From Pseudomonas sp. CAN1 (lineage in GTDB: Bacteria; Pseudomonadota; Gammaproteobacteria; Pseudomonadales; Pseudomonadaceae): a stretch of DNA of 41,395 bases. Below, one piece after another: positions 24,114 to 32,565 of the stretch. The stretch lies in NCBI RefSeq assembly GCF_030462585.1, contig NZ_JASMRU010000016.1, forward strand, positions 1-41,395. Direction: 5' to 3'. The notes below the pieces were generated by a model, which was given only the letters and a program-made list of their open reading frames with translations, was not told the origin of the DNA and did no database searches. Position 1 is the stretch's first letter; each line of letters begins with the position of its first letter. The translations under genes and the position numbers were made by a program.

Positions 24114-24189
24114 GGGCACGCGTTTCTAGACACGGGCGATGCCCGCGAGCTCCTGCACCGGTCCGGTTCGCTCACAGGGTTGGCAAATC

Positions 24190-24267
24190 CGTAGGGCGCA
24201 TAACGCGCCAGCGTTATCCGCCGTGGGGGCGGCGGCGGATAACCCGTTCCGGGTTATGCGCCCTACG
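24190..24267. repeat. GTAGGGCG palindromic repeat, complete copy
   Basis: CGTAGGGCGCATAACGCGCC ... GGTTATGCGCCCTACG. The left arm is identical over 20 bp to that of the 3109 copy. Confidence 0.8.
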
Positions 24268-24303
24268 TCTGGCTGAGCACGGGCTTCCCTTGAAACGCCG
24301 GAG

Positions 24304-24387
24304 CGTAGGATGGGTGGAGCGCAGCGATACCCATGCGGTGGCGCGAGGAAAATTGATGGGTATCGCTGCGCTCCACACCATCCTACG
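24304..24387. repeat. GTAGGATGGGTGGAGCGCAGCGATACCCAT-type hairpin
   Basis: An 84-bp inverted repeat: CGTAGGATGGGTGGAGCGCA ... GCGCTCCACACCATCCTACG, with GCGATACCCAT/ATGGGTATCGC inside. A third dispersed repeat family of the window. Confidence 0.78.
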
Positions 24388-24419
24388 AAGAGCGATCGGT
24401 GCTCGCCGGGGCCCCCGTA

Positions 24420-24434
24420 GTCCTCTCGGACGAT
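24420..24434 (+). promoter_or_regulatory. Candidate operator 5, GTCCTCTCGGACGAT
   Basis: Dyad GTCC-TCTC-GGAC (24420-24431), preceded by GTA and followed by GAT, 62 bp before the hsaD start. Confidence 0.57.
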
Positions 24435-24493
24435 GTGCCCGCCGCCAAGACGCCCGAATAATCCCGGCACCTTCCACTGCCAGGAGCGACGCC

Positions 24494-25321
24494 ATGGCCG
24501 CCTTGCCGCAAGGGCACTTCGTCACCCTCAACGACGGACTCCGATTGCATTACCTGGACAGCGGCAGCGGCGACGCCGTGCTGTTCATCCATGGCAGCGG
24601 CCCCGGTGCCAGCGGCCACAGCAACTTCAAGCAGAACTACCCGGATTTCGCCGCCGCCGGCCACCGCGTGCTGGTGCCGGACCTGCCCGGCTACGGTGGC
24701 AGCGACAAGCCGGAAAACGACTACACCCTGGACTTCTTCGTCGAGGCGATGTTCGGCCTGCTCGATGCCCTGGACATCCCGCGCTGCACCCTGGTGGGCA
24801 ACTCGCTGGGTGGGGCCATCGCCATCAAGATGGCCCTCGACCAGCCACAGCGCATCGCGCGCCTGGTGCTGATGGCCCCCGGTGGGCTGATGGAGAAGGA
24901 GCAGTATTACCTGCAGATGGAAGGCATCCAGAAGATGGGCGCGGCCTTCGCCAACGGTGAGCTGAACGATGTCGACGGTATGCGCCGGCTGCTCTCGCTG
25001 CAGCTCTTCGATCCCTCGCAGATCAGCGACGAGACGGTCAACGAGCGCGTCGCCGTGGTCAAGGAGCAGCCGCGCTGCGTGCTGACCCGCATGCAGGTGC
25101 CGAACCTGTCGGCGCAACTGGCCGAGCTGAACTGCCCGATCCTCGGCTTCTGGGGCATGAACGACAAGTTCTGCCCCGCCAGCGGCGTACAGACGCTGAT
25201 GGAGGCCTGCCGACACATCCGCTTCGTGTTGCTCAGCGAGTGCGGGCACTGGGTGATGGTCGAGCACCGCGCGCTGTTCAACCGCGAAGTGCTGACCTTC
25301 CTGGCGGAGACCCCGGCATGA
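24494..25321 (+). CDS. hsaD: Meta-cleavage product hydrolase HsaD/TesD
   Basis: A 275-residue alpha/beta hydrolase with the catalytic triad Ser104 (GNSLGG), Asp224 (FWGMNDKFCP) and His252 (SECGHWVMVEH), and an oxyanion HGSGPGASGHSNF (33-45) typical of carbon-carbon bond hydrolases (BphD/HsaD). It splits 4,5:9,10-diseco-steroid (DSHA), the product of HsaC, into HIP and 2-hydroxyhexa-2,4-dienoate. HIP goes to FadD3, the dienoate to HsaE. GGAGCG precedes the ATG. The stop overlaps hsaE (ATGA). An upstream in-frame extension to 24035 is repeat sequence and rejected. Confidence 0.93.
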   Translation: MAALPQGHFVTLNDGLRLHYLDSGSGDAVLFIHGSGPGASGHSNFKQNYPDFAAAGHRVLVPDLPGYGGSDKPENDYTLDFFVEAMFGLLDALDIPRCTLVGNSLGGAIAIKMALDQPQRIARLVLMAPGGLMEKEQYYLQMEGIQKMGAAFANGELNDVDGMRRLLSLQLFDPSQISDETVNERVAVVKEQPRCVLTRMQVPNLSAQLAELNCPILGFWGMNDKFCPASGVQTLMEACRHIRFVLLSECGHWVMVEHRALFNREVLTFLAETPA

Positions 25322-26109
25322 GCCAGTCACTCCAGCAGCAGTACGCCGAGGAGCTCTACCGCGCGCTGGCCGACGGCCGCAGCGTGGCGCCGCTGACCGA
25401 GCGCTGGCCACAGATCGCCGTCGAGGATGCCTACCGCATCTCCCACCTGATCCTGCAGCTGCGCCTGGCCGACGGTGACGAACTGGTCGGCAAGAAGATC
25501 GGCGTCACCTCCGCGGCCGTGCAGCGCATGCTCGACGTGCACCAGCCGGATTTCGGCTTCATCACCCGCAGGATGTGGTTCGCCAATGGCGCCGACATCT
25601 CGCTGGCGGAAAACAGGCTGATCCAGCCGCGCGCCGAGGGTGAGATCGCCTTCCGCCTCAAGCATGACCTCAGGGGCCCAGGCGTCACCGAAGCCGATGT
25701 GCTGGCTGCCACCGAGTGCGTGATGGCCTGCTTCGAGATCGTCGATTCGCGCATCCGCGACTGGAAGATCCGCATCCAGGACACTGTGGCCGACAACGCC
25801 TCCTGCGGCGTGTTCGTGCTCGGCGAGGTGGAGCGCGACCCGCGCGAGCTGGACCTGCCCAACCTGCGCATGCGCGTGTTCAAGAACGGCGCACCGATCA
25901 GCGAGGGCCTGGGCTCCGCCGTGCAGGGCAACCCGCTGACCGCCGTGGCCTGGCTGGCCAACACCCTGGGCGCCTTCGGCATTCCCTTCAAGGCCGGCGA
26001 AATCATCCTCTCCGGCTCGCTGGTACCGCTGGAGCCGGTGCAGGCGGGCGACCGTTTCGACCTGGACATCGACGGCCTGGGCAGCGCCCGGGTGTCCTTC
26101 CGTGCATAG
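25318..26109 (+). CDS. hsaE: 2-hydroxyhexa-2,4-dienoate hydratase HsaE/TesE
   Basis: A 263-residue hydratase of the MhpD/DmpE (fumarylacetoacetate hydrolase-like) family. Likely metal ligands are Glu107 and Glu109 (PRAEGEIAF) and Glu140 (CFEIVDSR); GKKIGVTS and LSGSLVPLEPVQAGD are family marks. It hydrates 2-hydroxyhexa-2,4-dienoate to 4-hydroxy-2-oxohexanoate. Overlaps hsaD by 4 bp and precedes hsaG by 9 bp, the usual meta-pathway order. Confidence 0.93.
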   Translation: MSQSLQQQYAEELYRALADGRSVAPLTERWPQIAVEDAYRISHLILQLRLADGDELVGKKIGVTSAAVQRMLDVHQPDFGFITRRMWFANGADISLAENRLIQPRAEGEIAFRLKHDLRGPGVTEADVLAATECVMACFEIVDSRIRDWKIRIQDTVADNASCGVFVLGEVERDPRELDLPNLRMRVFKNGAPISEGLGSAVQGNPLTAVAWLANTLGAFGIPFKAGEIILSGSLVPLEPVQAGDRFDLDIDGLGSARVSFRA

Positions 26110-26118
26110 GAGTCATCC

Positions 26119-27027
26119 ATGAGCAAGAAACTTCGGGCCGCGATCATCGGCCCCGGCAACATCGGCACCGACCTGCTGATGAAGATGCGCAGGTCCGACT
26201 GGATCGAGCCGGTCTGGATGGTTGGCGTCGACCCGTCCTCCGACGGCCTGGCGCGCGCCCGCGAGTTCGGGCTGAAGACCACTGCCGACGGCGTCGACGG
26301 CCTGCTGCCGCACGTGCTGGACGACGATATCCGCATCGCCTTCGATGCGACTTCCGCCTACGTCCACGCCGAGAACAGCCGCAAGCTCAATGCCCTGGGC
26401 GTGATCATGGTCGACCTGACACCGGCCGCCATCGGCCCGTTCTGCGTGCCGCCGGTGAACCTCGCCGAGCACGCCGGCAACCTGGCGATGAACGTCAACA
26501 TGGTCACCTGCGGCGGCCAGGCCACCATCCCGATGGTGGCGGCGGTGTCGCGGGTACAGCCGGTGGATTACGCCGAGATCGTCGCCACCGTGTCCTCCCG
26601 TTCGGTGGGGCCGGGCACGCGCAAGAACATCGACGAATTCACCCGCACCACCGCCGGCGCCATCGAGCAGGTGGGCGGGGCGAAACAGGGCAAGGCGATC
26701 ATCGTCATCAACCCGGCCGAGCCGCCGCTGATGATGCGCGACACCATCCACTGCCTGACCGCCGGCACACCGGACCAGGGCGCCATCCGCGCCTCGGTGC
26801 ACGAGATGATCCGCGAGGTGCAGCGCTACGTGCCGGGCTACAAGCTGATCAACGGCCCGGTGTTCGAAGGCAATCGCGTCTCGGTGTACCTGGAGGTGGA
26901 AGGCCTGGGCGACTACCTGCCCAGGTCCGCCGGCAACCTCGACATCATGACCGCCGCCGGCCTGCGCACCGCCGAGATGTTCGCCGAACAAGCCCACCAG
27001 GGCGTCCTGCAACTGCCGGCCCGCTGA
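26119..27027 (+). CDS. hsaG: Acylating propionaldehyde/acetaldehyde dehydrogenase HsaG/TesF
   Basis: A 302-residue CoA-acylating aldehyde dehydrogenase (DmpF/MhpF family). It has the NAD motif GPGNIG (11-16) and nucleophile Cys131 in [32 protein letters not shown] is another family block. It turns the aldehyde released by HsaF into propionyl-CoA with NAD and CoA, and in this family channels the aldehyde directly from the aldolase. TAGGAG is the ribosome site; hsaF follows after 12 bp. Confidence 0.93.
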   Translation: MSKKLRAAIIGPGNIGTDLLMKMRRSDWIEPVWMVGVDPSSDGLARAREFGLKTTADGVDGLLPHVLDDDIRIAFDATSAYVHAENSRKLNALGVIMVDLTPAAIGPFCVPPVNLAEHAGNLAMNVNMVTCGGQATIPMVAAVSRVQPVDYAEIVATVSSRSVGPGTRKNIDEFTRTTAGAIEQVGGAKQGKAIIVINPAEPPLMMRDTIHCLTAGTPDQGAIRASVHEMIREVQRYVPGYKLINGPVFEGNRVSVYLEVEGLGDYLPRSAGNLDIMTAAGLRTAEMFAEQAHQGVLQLPAR

Positions 27028-27039
27028 GGAGAGAAATCC

Positions 27040-28074
27040 ATGAACCTGCAAGGCAAGCGCGTGCGCCTGCACGATATGAGCCTGCGCGACGGCATGCATG
27101 CCAAGCGCCACCAGATCAGCCTGGAACAGATGGTCTCCGTGGCCACCGGCCTGGATGAAGCCGGCGTGCCGCTGATCGAGATCACCCACGGCGACGGCCT
27201 GGGCGGCGCCTCGGTGAACTACGGCTTCCCGGCCCACACCGACCGCGAGTACTTCGAGGCGGTGATTCCCCGGCTGAAGCAGGCCAAGGTCTCGGCGCTG
27301 CTGCTGCCCGGCATCGGCACCGTCGAGCACCTGAAAATGGCCCACGGCTGCGGCGTCTCCACCATCCGCGTGGCGACCCACTGCACCGAGGCGGACGTCT
27401 CCGAGCAGCACATCGGCATGTCCCGCGAGATGGGGCTGGACACCGTGGGCTTCCTGATGATGGCGCACATGGTCAGCGCCGAGCAGCTGCTGGAGCAGGC
27501 GCGGCTGATGGAAAGCTTCGGCGCCAACTGCATCTACTGCACCGACTCAGCCGGCTACATGCTGCCCGCCGAGGTCAGCCAGAAGATCGGCCTGCTGCGC
27601 GCCGAGCTGAAAACGAGTACCGAGATCGGCTTCCACGGCCACCACAACCTGGGCATGGCCATTGCCAACTCCCTGGCCGCCATCGAAGCGGGCGCGGTGC
27701 GCATCGACGGCTCGGTCGCGGGCCTGGGCGCCGGCGCGGGCAACACGCCGCTGGAAGTCTTCGTCGCGGTGCTCAAGCGCATGGGCGTGGATTGCGGTGT
27801 CGACCTCTACGGCATCATGGATGTTGCCGAAGACCGCGTGGTGCCGATGATGGACCAGCCGATCCGCCTCGACCGCGATGCGCTGACCCTCGGCTATGCC
27901 GGGGTGTACAGCTCGTTCCTGCTGTTCGCCAAGCGCGCCGAGGCGCGCTATGCGATCTCTGCCCGCGACCTGCTGGTGGAACTGGGGCGGCGCGGCACGG
28001 TGGGTGGCCAGGAAGACATGATCGAGGACCTGGCACTGACCATGGCGGCCAAGGCCGGACTGCTGCCGACCTGA
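27040..28074 (+). CDS. hsaF: 4-hydroxy-2-oxoacid aldolase HsaF/TesG
   Basis: A 344-residue DmpG-family class II aldolase: LRDGMH with Arg16, metal ligand Asp17 and base His20, and metal ligands His199 and His201 in [11 protein letters not shown]. It splits 4-hydroxy-2-oxohexanoate to pyruvate and propionaldehyde, and pairs with HsaG. The C-terminal region expected to contact the dehydrogenase is intact. Last gene of the unit and of the steroid cluster; it converges with the regulator at 28085, leaving only 10 bp, so no obvious terminator separates them. Confidence 0.93.
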   Translation: MNLQGKRVRLHDMSLRDGMHAKRHQISLEQMVSVATGLDEAGVPLIEITHGDGLGGASVNYGFPAHTDREYFEAVIPRLKQAKVSALLLPGIGTVEHLKMAHGCGVSTIRVATHCTEADVSEQHIGMSREMGLDTVGFLMMAHMVSAEQLLEQARLMESFGANCIYCTDSAGYMLPAEVSQKIGLLRAELKTSTEIGFHGHHNLGMAIANSLAAIEAGAVRIDGSVAGLGAGAGNTPLEVFVAVLKRMGVDCGVDLYGIMDVAEDRVVPMMDQPIRLDRDALTLGYAGVYSSFLLFAKRAEARYAISARDLLVELGRRGTVGGQEDMIEDLALTMAAKAGLLPT

Positions 28075-28084
28075 GGCACAGCAC

Positions 28085-29593
28085 TCAGTCAGGCAGGCCC
28101 GCCTTGCGGAAGCCCTCGACGAAGTGCTCGCGCACGGCCGCATCGCGCAGCGGTTCGGTGGCCACCCAGTGGCGGATGCTGAAGGCCGGGTTGCCCACCA
28201 GGAACAACTCGGTTTCCGCGTGCGCTTCCTCCAGCCGGCCCAGCTGGGCAAGGCTGGCGGCGAGGAAGCGGCGCGAGCTGCTGCGGTAGGTTTCCTCGCG
28301 GCGCAAGGTGTGGATCGCGCCGAGGTAATCGCGGACGGCGTACTGCGCCTGGCCCAGCGTCAGGTAGTACCAGCCGGCGGGGAAGGGGTTGAGGCGCAGC
28401 GCCCGGCGGATGTGCTCCAGGCCCTCGTCGATGCGCCCTGCCAGCACGCTGACGTCGGACAATGCCGTCCAGGCGTCGGCGTCGTTGGGGTCCAGTTCGA
28501 TGGCGCGCTGGAACTGCGCGTCGCCTTCGGCGTACTGCCGCTCGTAGGTCAGCAGGTAGGCCAGGCTCCAGCGGCAGCCGGCATCGTTGGGGTCGATGGC
28601 CACCGCCTCGCGGGCTTGCGCCAGGGCGGTTTCGCGTTCCTGCGGTGTCGGGCCGCCGCTGTGTATCCAGCCCATCCAGTGGTTCATCGCCAGCCAGCGG
28701 CGCGCCTCGGCGTACTGCGGGTCAAGGGCGATGGCGCGGCTGAGCAGCAGGTGCGCCTCCTTGGCCGCCAGTGGCGAATCGTCCATCAACTGGCGGGCGC
28801 GCACGCAGAGTTCGTAGGCCTCCAGGTTATTCGGCCGGTTGCGCGGCAATGGCCTGCGCAAGTGGCCGAGCAGGGCCTGGAGTATTTGCCCGCAGACCTG
28901 GTCCTGCAGGTCGAACAGGTCCTCGACGTCACTCTCGAAACGCTCCGCCCAGACGTGCTCGCCGGTACTCGCGTCGAGCAGCTTGGCGTTGATCCGCACG
29001 CGTGCATCGGCGCGCCGGGCGCTGCCTTCGAGCAGGTAGCGCACGCCCAGCTGGCGGGCGATCTCGCGCACGTCCATGGCTTTGCCCTTGTAGGCGAAGG
29101 CCGAGGTGCGGGCGATGACGAACAGCCCGCCGGCGCGGGACAGTTCGGTGGTCAGGTCTTCGCTCAGGCCGTCGGCGAAGAAGGCCTGCTGCGGGTCGTC
29201 GCTGAGGTTGACGAAGGGCAGCACGGCAATCGACGGTTGTTCGGGCAACGCCAGCGCGACCGGCTCCAGCGCCGCGACCTGCCGCACTGCCGCGCTGAAT
29301 CGATAGCCCACCCGCGGCAGCGTGACGATCCACTGGCCGCCGTCCGCCGCCGGGCCAAGGGCCTTGCGCAGCTGGGCAATCTGCACCGTGAGGTTACCTT
29401 CCTCGACCACCAGGCCGGGCCAAGCGGCTTCCAGCAACTCGGCCTTGGAGATGGCTTCCCCGGCCCGCTCCAGCAGCGCCGCCAGCAGCTGCAGCGCGCG
29501 ATTGCCCAGGATGACCGGCGCGCCATTGCGCGTGAGCGTGCCCGCTCGAGTATCGAGCAGGAAGTCGCCGAAGGCAAAGCCCGGTTGCGCCAT
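28085..29593 (-). CDS. Winged-helix transcriptional regulator with TolB-like and TPR domains
   Basis: A 502-residue protein. Residues about 8-100 are an OmpR/CadC-type winged helix (FGDFLLDTRAGTLTRNGAPV, LLEAAWPGLVVEEGNLTVQIAQLRKAL, VTLPRVGYRFSA). Residues about 120-245 are the TolB-N-like segment often seen with such regulators (SIAVLPFVNLSDDPQQAFFADG..., VRYLLEGSARRADARVRINAKLLDASTGEHVWAERF). The rest is TPR-like helices (AIALDPQYAEARRWLA, AIELDPNDADAWTALSDVS). No receiver domain or membrane helix is seen. The ATG at 29593 has GGAG 8 bp upstream; a TTG at 29611 is less likely. It could control the steroid genes, the DUF1127 gene across the 111-bp divergent gap, or neither. Confidence 0.8.
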   Translation of the reverse strand: MAQPGFAFGDFLLDTRAGTLTRNGAPVILGNRALQLLAALLERAGEAISKAELLEAAWPGLVVEEGNLTVQIAQLRKALGPAADGGQWIVTLPRVGYRFSAAVRQVAALEPVALALPEQPSIAVLPFVNLSDDPQQAFFADGLSEDLTTELSRAGGLFVIARTSAFAYKGKAMDVREIARQLGVRYLLEGSARRADARVRINAKLLDASTGEHVWAERFESDVEDLFDLQDQVCGQILQALLGHLRRPLPRNRPNNLEAYELCVRARQLMDDSPLAAKEAHLLLSRAIALDPQYAEARRWLAMNHWMGWIHSGGPTPQERETALAQAREAVAIDPNDAGCRWSLAYLLTYERQYAEGDAQFQRAIELDPNDADAWTALSDVSVLAGRIDEGLEHIRRALRLNPFPAGWYYLTLGQAQYAVRDYLGAIHTLRREETYRSSSRRFLAASLAQLGRLEEAHAETELFLVGNPAFSIRHWVATEPLRDAAVREHFVEGFRKAGLPD

Positions 29594-29704
29594 GAAGGTC
29601 TCCGTTTGCAAGTTTTCGCAATGCTTTGGACGCGCTTAAGGACCGCGCGCCCGGCGTTCGCCATGCTCCTGCTAAACCCGTGGAGGGTTGTACAGGAGGC
29701 TGTG

Positions 29705-29950
29705 ATGAACCATAGCGCGATGACAGGCGAGCGGATGGAAATCAGCTCGACGCAGTTGCTGCGCCAAGCTCCGCCACTGTGCCCCAGCCCTGCTGCGCTG
29801 GGCCAGTTGTTCGCCCTCTGGCAGGCGCGCGTCCAGTTGCGTCGGCAACTGGCGCGGATGGCGCGGGCCAATCCCTACCTGATCGAGGACATCGGCCTGA
29901 CCCGTGCGCAGGTCGCGGCCGAGATTGCCAAGCCGTTCTGGCGTGGCTGA
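29705..29950 (+). CDS. DUF1127 small protein
   Basis: An 81-residue protein with the DUF1127 signature at its C-terminal end: LWQARVQLRRQLARMARANPYLIEDIGLTRAQVAAEIAKPFW (Arg-rich helix, then a D-I-G-L-T turn). Short DUF1127 proteins are linked to RNA binding and phosphate/carbon adaptation in alphaproteobacteria; in gammaproteobacteria the role is unclear. AGGAGG lies 5 bp before the ATG. It is divergent from the winged-helix regulator and ends 11 bp before the convergent receptor gene. Confidence 0.75.
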   Translation: MNHSAMTGERMEISSTQLLRQAPPLCPSPAALGQLFALWQARVQLRRQLARMARANPYLIEDIGLTRAQVAAEIAKPFWRG

Positions 29951-29961
29951 GCGTCGCGGCC

Positions 29962-32457
29962 TCAGAAGTCGTAGCGGGTGCTCAGCATCACGTTGCGCGG
30001 GTCGCCGTAGTAGCCGCTGTAGAAGGTGGTATCCAGCGCGCTCAGGTACTTCTTGTCGAACAGGTTGTTGACGTTGAGCGTGGTGGAAAGCTGGTCGGTC
30101 AGCTGGTAGCGGGCCATCAGGTCGAACACTGCGTAGTCGTCCTGTCGGGCCTTCACCGTGCCGGGCAGGCCGGACGGCGTCGCGGTGAAGTGGATGCCGC
30201 TCTGCCAGTTCATGCCGCCGCCAACGGTGAGGTGGTCCAGCTCGCCGGGCAGGCGATAGGTGCTCCACAGCTTGACGGTGTTGGCCGGGCTGACGCTGTT
30301 GATGCGCTCGCCGTCGGCGTCCTTGGTGATGCTGTGGTTGTAGCTGGCACTGAGGTTCCAGTTGGGCAGCAGCTCACCCTCCAGCTCCATCTCGAAACCC
30401 TTGGTGGTGGCGCCGTTCACGGCGCGGTAGGCCGCCGTGGTGGTGCCCGGCACGACCTGGCCCGGGTCCGCTTCGGCGAGGTTGTCCTGCTTGATGACGA
30501 AGGCCGCGACGCTGGTGTTCAGGCGCCCGCCGAAGTACTCGCTCTTGAAGCCGATCTCGTAGTTGTCGCCCTCGCGCGGTTTGAGGGTCGCACCGGTGCG
30601 GTCACGCACGCTCTGCGGCTTGAAGATATTGGTGTAGCTGGCATAGACCGAGTGGATGTCGTCGAGGTCGTAGACCACCCCGGCGTAGGGCGTGACTACG
30701 CCGCTTTCCTTGTATTTGGTGACGCGGTTCGAGGCGGGCGTCAGGACGTAGCTCAGGTCGTAGGTGTAGTCGTAGTCGCTGGTGCGGGCGCCGAGGATCA
30801 CCGACAGGTCGTCAGTGGGGCGCAGGCGGGTCGCGAAGTAGGCGCCGCGCTGGTAGATGGTGGTGTCGCCGTCATAGAGCTTGCCCAGCGAGGTGTTGGG
30901 CCGCGCGGTGTAGTTGTCCCAGGTGTAGAAGTTGACGTAGCGGCCCTCGACGGCGGTGCCGCGCAGCGGGCTGTGGCGGTTCTCGTACTTCGAGTAGTTG
31001 TAACCGACGATGGCCTCGTGACGGCGGCCGAACAGCTCGAACGGTCCCTGGGCCTGCAGGTCCACGCCGGTCTGCTTCTGCCAGGTACTGCCGGCGCCGC
31101 CATAGAGGCGCACGCCTTCGCCGCTGACCTTGTCGGGGAAGCCCCAGCTGGCGGTGGCCAGTTCGTAGTCGCTGCGGTCGATGTACATCTGGTTCAGCGA
31201 GGCCTTCAGCGACCAGTCGTGGTCGAGCTTCTGCTCCAGGCTGAGGAAGCTGTTGAGGGTGTTCTGCTGGTTGGAGCTCCAGCGCGCGGCGCTGTTGGTG
31301 GAGCGGGAGAAGTCGGTCTGCTCGCCGTTGCTGTAGAACAGCGGGAAGGCCACCGAGGAAGAACCCTCGGGCTTGTTCTTCTGGTAATCCATGCCCAGGG
31401 TTAGCAGGGTGCTGTCGGTGAGGTCGGCTTCGAGGATGCCGTAGTAGACCTCGCGCTCCTGGTGGTAGTGGTCCATGAAACTGTCATTCTGCTGGTAGGC
31501 CAGCACGGTCCGTCCACGGATGTTGCCGGTGGGCGTCAGCGGACCGGACAGGTCGACCTCGCCGCGGTACTTGTTCCATGAGCCGAGGCCGCCGCTGACG
31601 TGGCCCTGGAACTGCGCGGTGGGGCGCTTGCGTACCATGTTGATGGTCGCCGACGGGTCGCCGGCACCCGTCATCAGGCCAGTGGCGCCGCGCAGGACTT
31701 CGACGCGGTCGTAGATCGCCATGTCGGCCAGGCTCTGCGCCGAGACCTGGCTGACGATATCCAGCGTGGTGGGGATGCCGTCGAACTGGAAGTTGTCGAC
31801 CGAGTAGCCGCGCGAGTAGATGTTGAAGCGCTCGCTGCCCAGGTTCTGCACGGTGATGCCGGGCGTCTGTTCGAGAACCTCGGGCAGGCTCGCGAGGTTC
31901 TGGTCATCCATCCGCTGCCGGGTCATCACGCTCACCGACTGCGGCGTCTCGCGCAGGGACAGGTTCATCTTCGTCGCGGTGCTGGAGCTGCCGGTGGTGT
32001 AGGAGCCGCTGCCCTCGGTGGTGGCGCCCAGGGACTGGCCGGTGATGCTGGTGGCGTCCAGTTCGAGCACGTCGTCGCTGCCGCGCGGTGCCAGCAGGTA
32101 GTCGCCGGAGTCGCCGCGGGTGACCTTCAGGCCGCTGCCGGCCAGCAGCTGGGCGAAGCCCTGTTCCAGCGTGTAGCTGCCGTTGAGGCCCTGGCTGTGC
32201 AGGCCGCTGGTGAGCCCGGCGTCGAACGACAGCACCACGCCGGATTCGCTGGCGAAGCGGCCCAGCACGGCGCCGAGCGGGCCTGGGGCGATGGCGTACT
32301 GGCGGGCAGCCGACGCGGCCGCAGCCTGGCTGCCGGAGCTGAACAGGGGCTGCAGCACGCCGGCCTGCAACGCCAGGCTGGCGCCGAGGATGGCGATGGC
32401 CAGCGGTTTGCGGGAATGGGGTACGCAGCGGAAAAGCGGGCGGGTGGCGCGGAACAT
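29962..32457 (-). CDS. TonB-dependent siderophore receptor with STN signalling domain (1)
   Basis: An 831-residue outer-membrane receptor. Order: N-terminal signal region (about 1-48, hydrophobic core LAIAILGASLALQAGVL), an STN domain (about 53-124, PGPLGAVLGRFASESGVVLSFD) that contacts an anti-sigma protein, the plug (LRETPQSVSVMTRQRM, PGITVQNLG, FQFDGIPTT, YDRVEVLRGATGLMTGAGDPSATINMVRKRPT) and a beta-barrel ending in RYDF with terminal Phe. The plug is of the FpvA/FhuE/FoxA ferric-siderophore type. The ATG at 32457 has AAGGAG 6 bp upstream; an earlier in-frame start at 32532 lacks a signal peptide. It follows fecI-fecR in the same direction, so it is probably induced through them when its siderophore binds. 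Ligand unknown. Confidence 0.9.
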   Translation of the reverse strand: MFRATRPLFRCVPHSRKPLAIAILGASLALQAGVLQPLFSSGSQAAAASAARQYAIAPGPLGAVLGRFASESGVVLSFDAGLTSGLHSQGLNGSYTLEQGFAQLLAGSGLKVTRGDSGDYLLAPRGSDDVLELDATSITGQSLGATTEGSGSYTTGSSSTATKMNLSLRETPQSVSVMTRQRMDDQNLASLPEVLEQTPGITVQNLGSERFNIYSRGYSVDNFQFDGIPTTLDIVSQVSAQSLADMAIYDRVEVLRGATGLMTGAGDPSATINMVRKRPTAQFQGHVSGGLGSWNKYRGEVDLSGPLTPTGNIRGRTVLAYQQNDSFMDHYHQEREVYYGILEADLTDSTLLTLGMDYQKNKPEGSSSVAFPLFYSNGEQTDFSRSTNSAARWSSNQQNTLNSFLSLEQKLDHDWSLKASLNQMYIDRSDYELATASWGFPDKVSGEGVRLYGGAGSTWQKQTGVDLQAQGPFELFGRRHEAIVGYNYSKYENRHSPLRGTAVEGRYVNFYTWDNYTARPNTSLGKLYDGDTTIYQRGAYFATRLRPTDDLSVILGARTSDYDYTYDLSYVLTPASNRVTKYKESGVVTPYAGVVYDLDDIHSVYASYTNIFKPQSVRDRTGATLKPREGDNYEIGFKSEYFGGRLNTSVAAFVIKQDNLAEADPGQVVPGTTTAAYRAVNGATTKGFEMELEGELLPNWNLSASYNHSITKDADGERINSVSPANTVKLWSTYRLPGELDHLTVGGGMNWQSGIHFTATPSGLPGTVKARQDDYAVFDLMARYQLTDQLSTTLNVNNLFDKKYLSALDTTFYSGYYGDPRNVMLSTRYDF

Positions 32458-32529
32458 GAAGACTCCTTCGGATGCCTTGAGGCTGTTTTGCAGAAGGAGT
32501 CGTGCGAGCGGCTGCAAATCGACAATCGG

Positions 32530-32548
32530 CAATGAGAATATTTTTCGA
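32530..32548 (-). promoter_or_regulatory. Possible Fur-like box before receptor 1
   Basis: AATGAGAATATTTTTCGA-type AT-rich stretch in an otherwise GC-rich gap (32458-32565) between fecR and the receptor. It resembles degenerate Fur half-sites (AATGAGAAT). Weak evidence. Confidence 0.3.
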
Positions 32549-32565
32549 AAAGGTCCGGAAGCCCG

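Larger units (their letters stand above)
24042..24493. other. 452-bp divergent intergenic region between the SDR (-) and hsaD (+)
   Basis: No gene supported. It carries, left to right: candidate operator 4 for the leftward pair, the GTAGGGCG repeat (24190-24267), a GTAGGATGGGTGGAGCG hairpin (24304-24387) and candidate operator 5 for hsaD. Each divergent unit keeps its own copy of the dyad near its start, with the repeats between them. Confidence 0.75.

Noticed and set aside
24190-24387. CRISPR array or riboswitch in the 24.1-24.5 kb gap
   Set aside because: The repeats are palindromic and of different families, with no regular repeat-spacer pattern; no known riboswitch core seen.
28124-29950. 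A 608-codon rightward open frame across the regulator
   Set aside because: It is antisense to the clear winged-helix/TPR protein; only its last 81 codons (DUF1127) look real.
29779-31404. Long rightward open frame of 541 codons
   Set aside because: It is the complement of the TonB receptor gene; the low-complexity V/A/G/D composition is typical of antisense frames at high GC.
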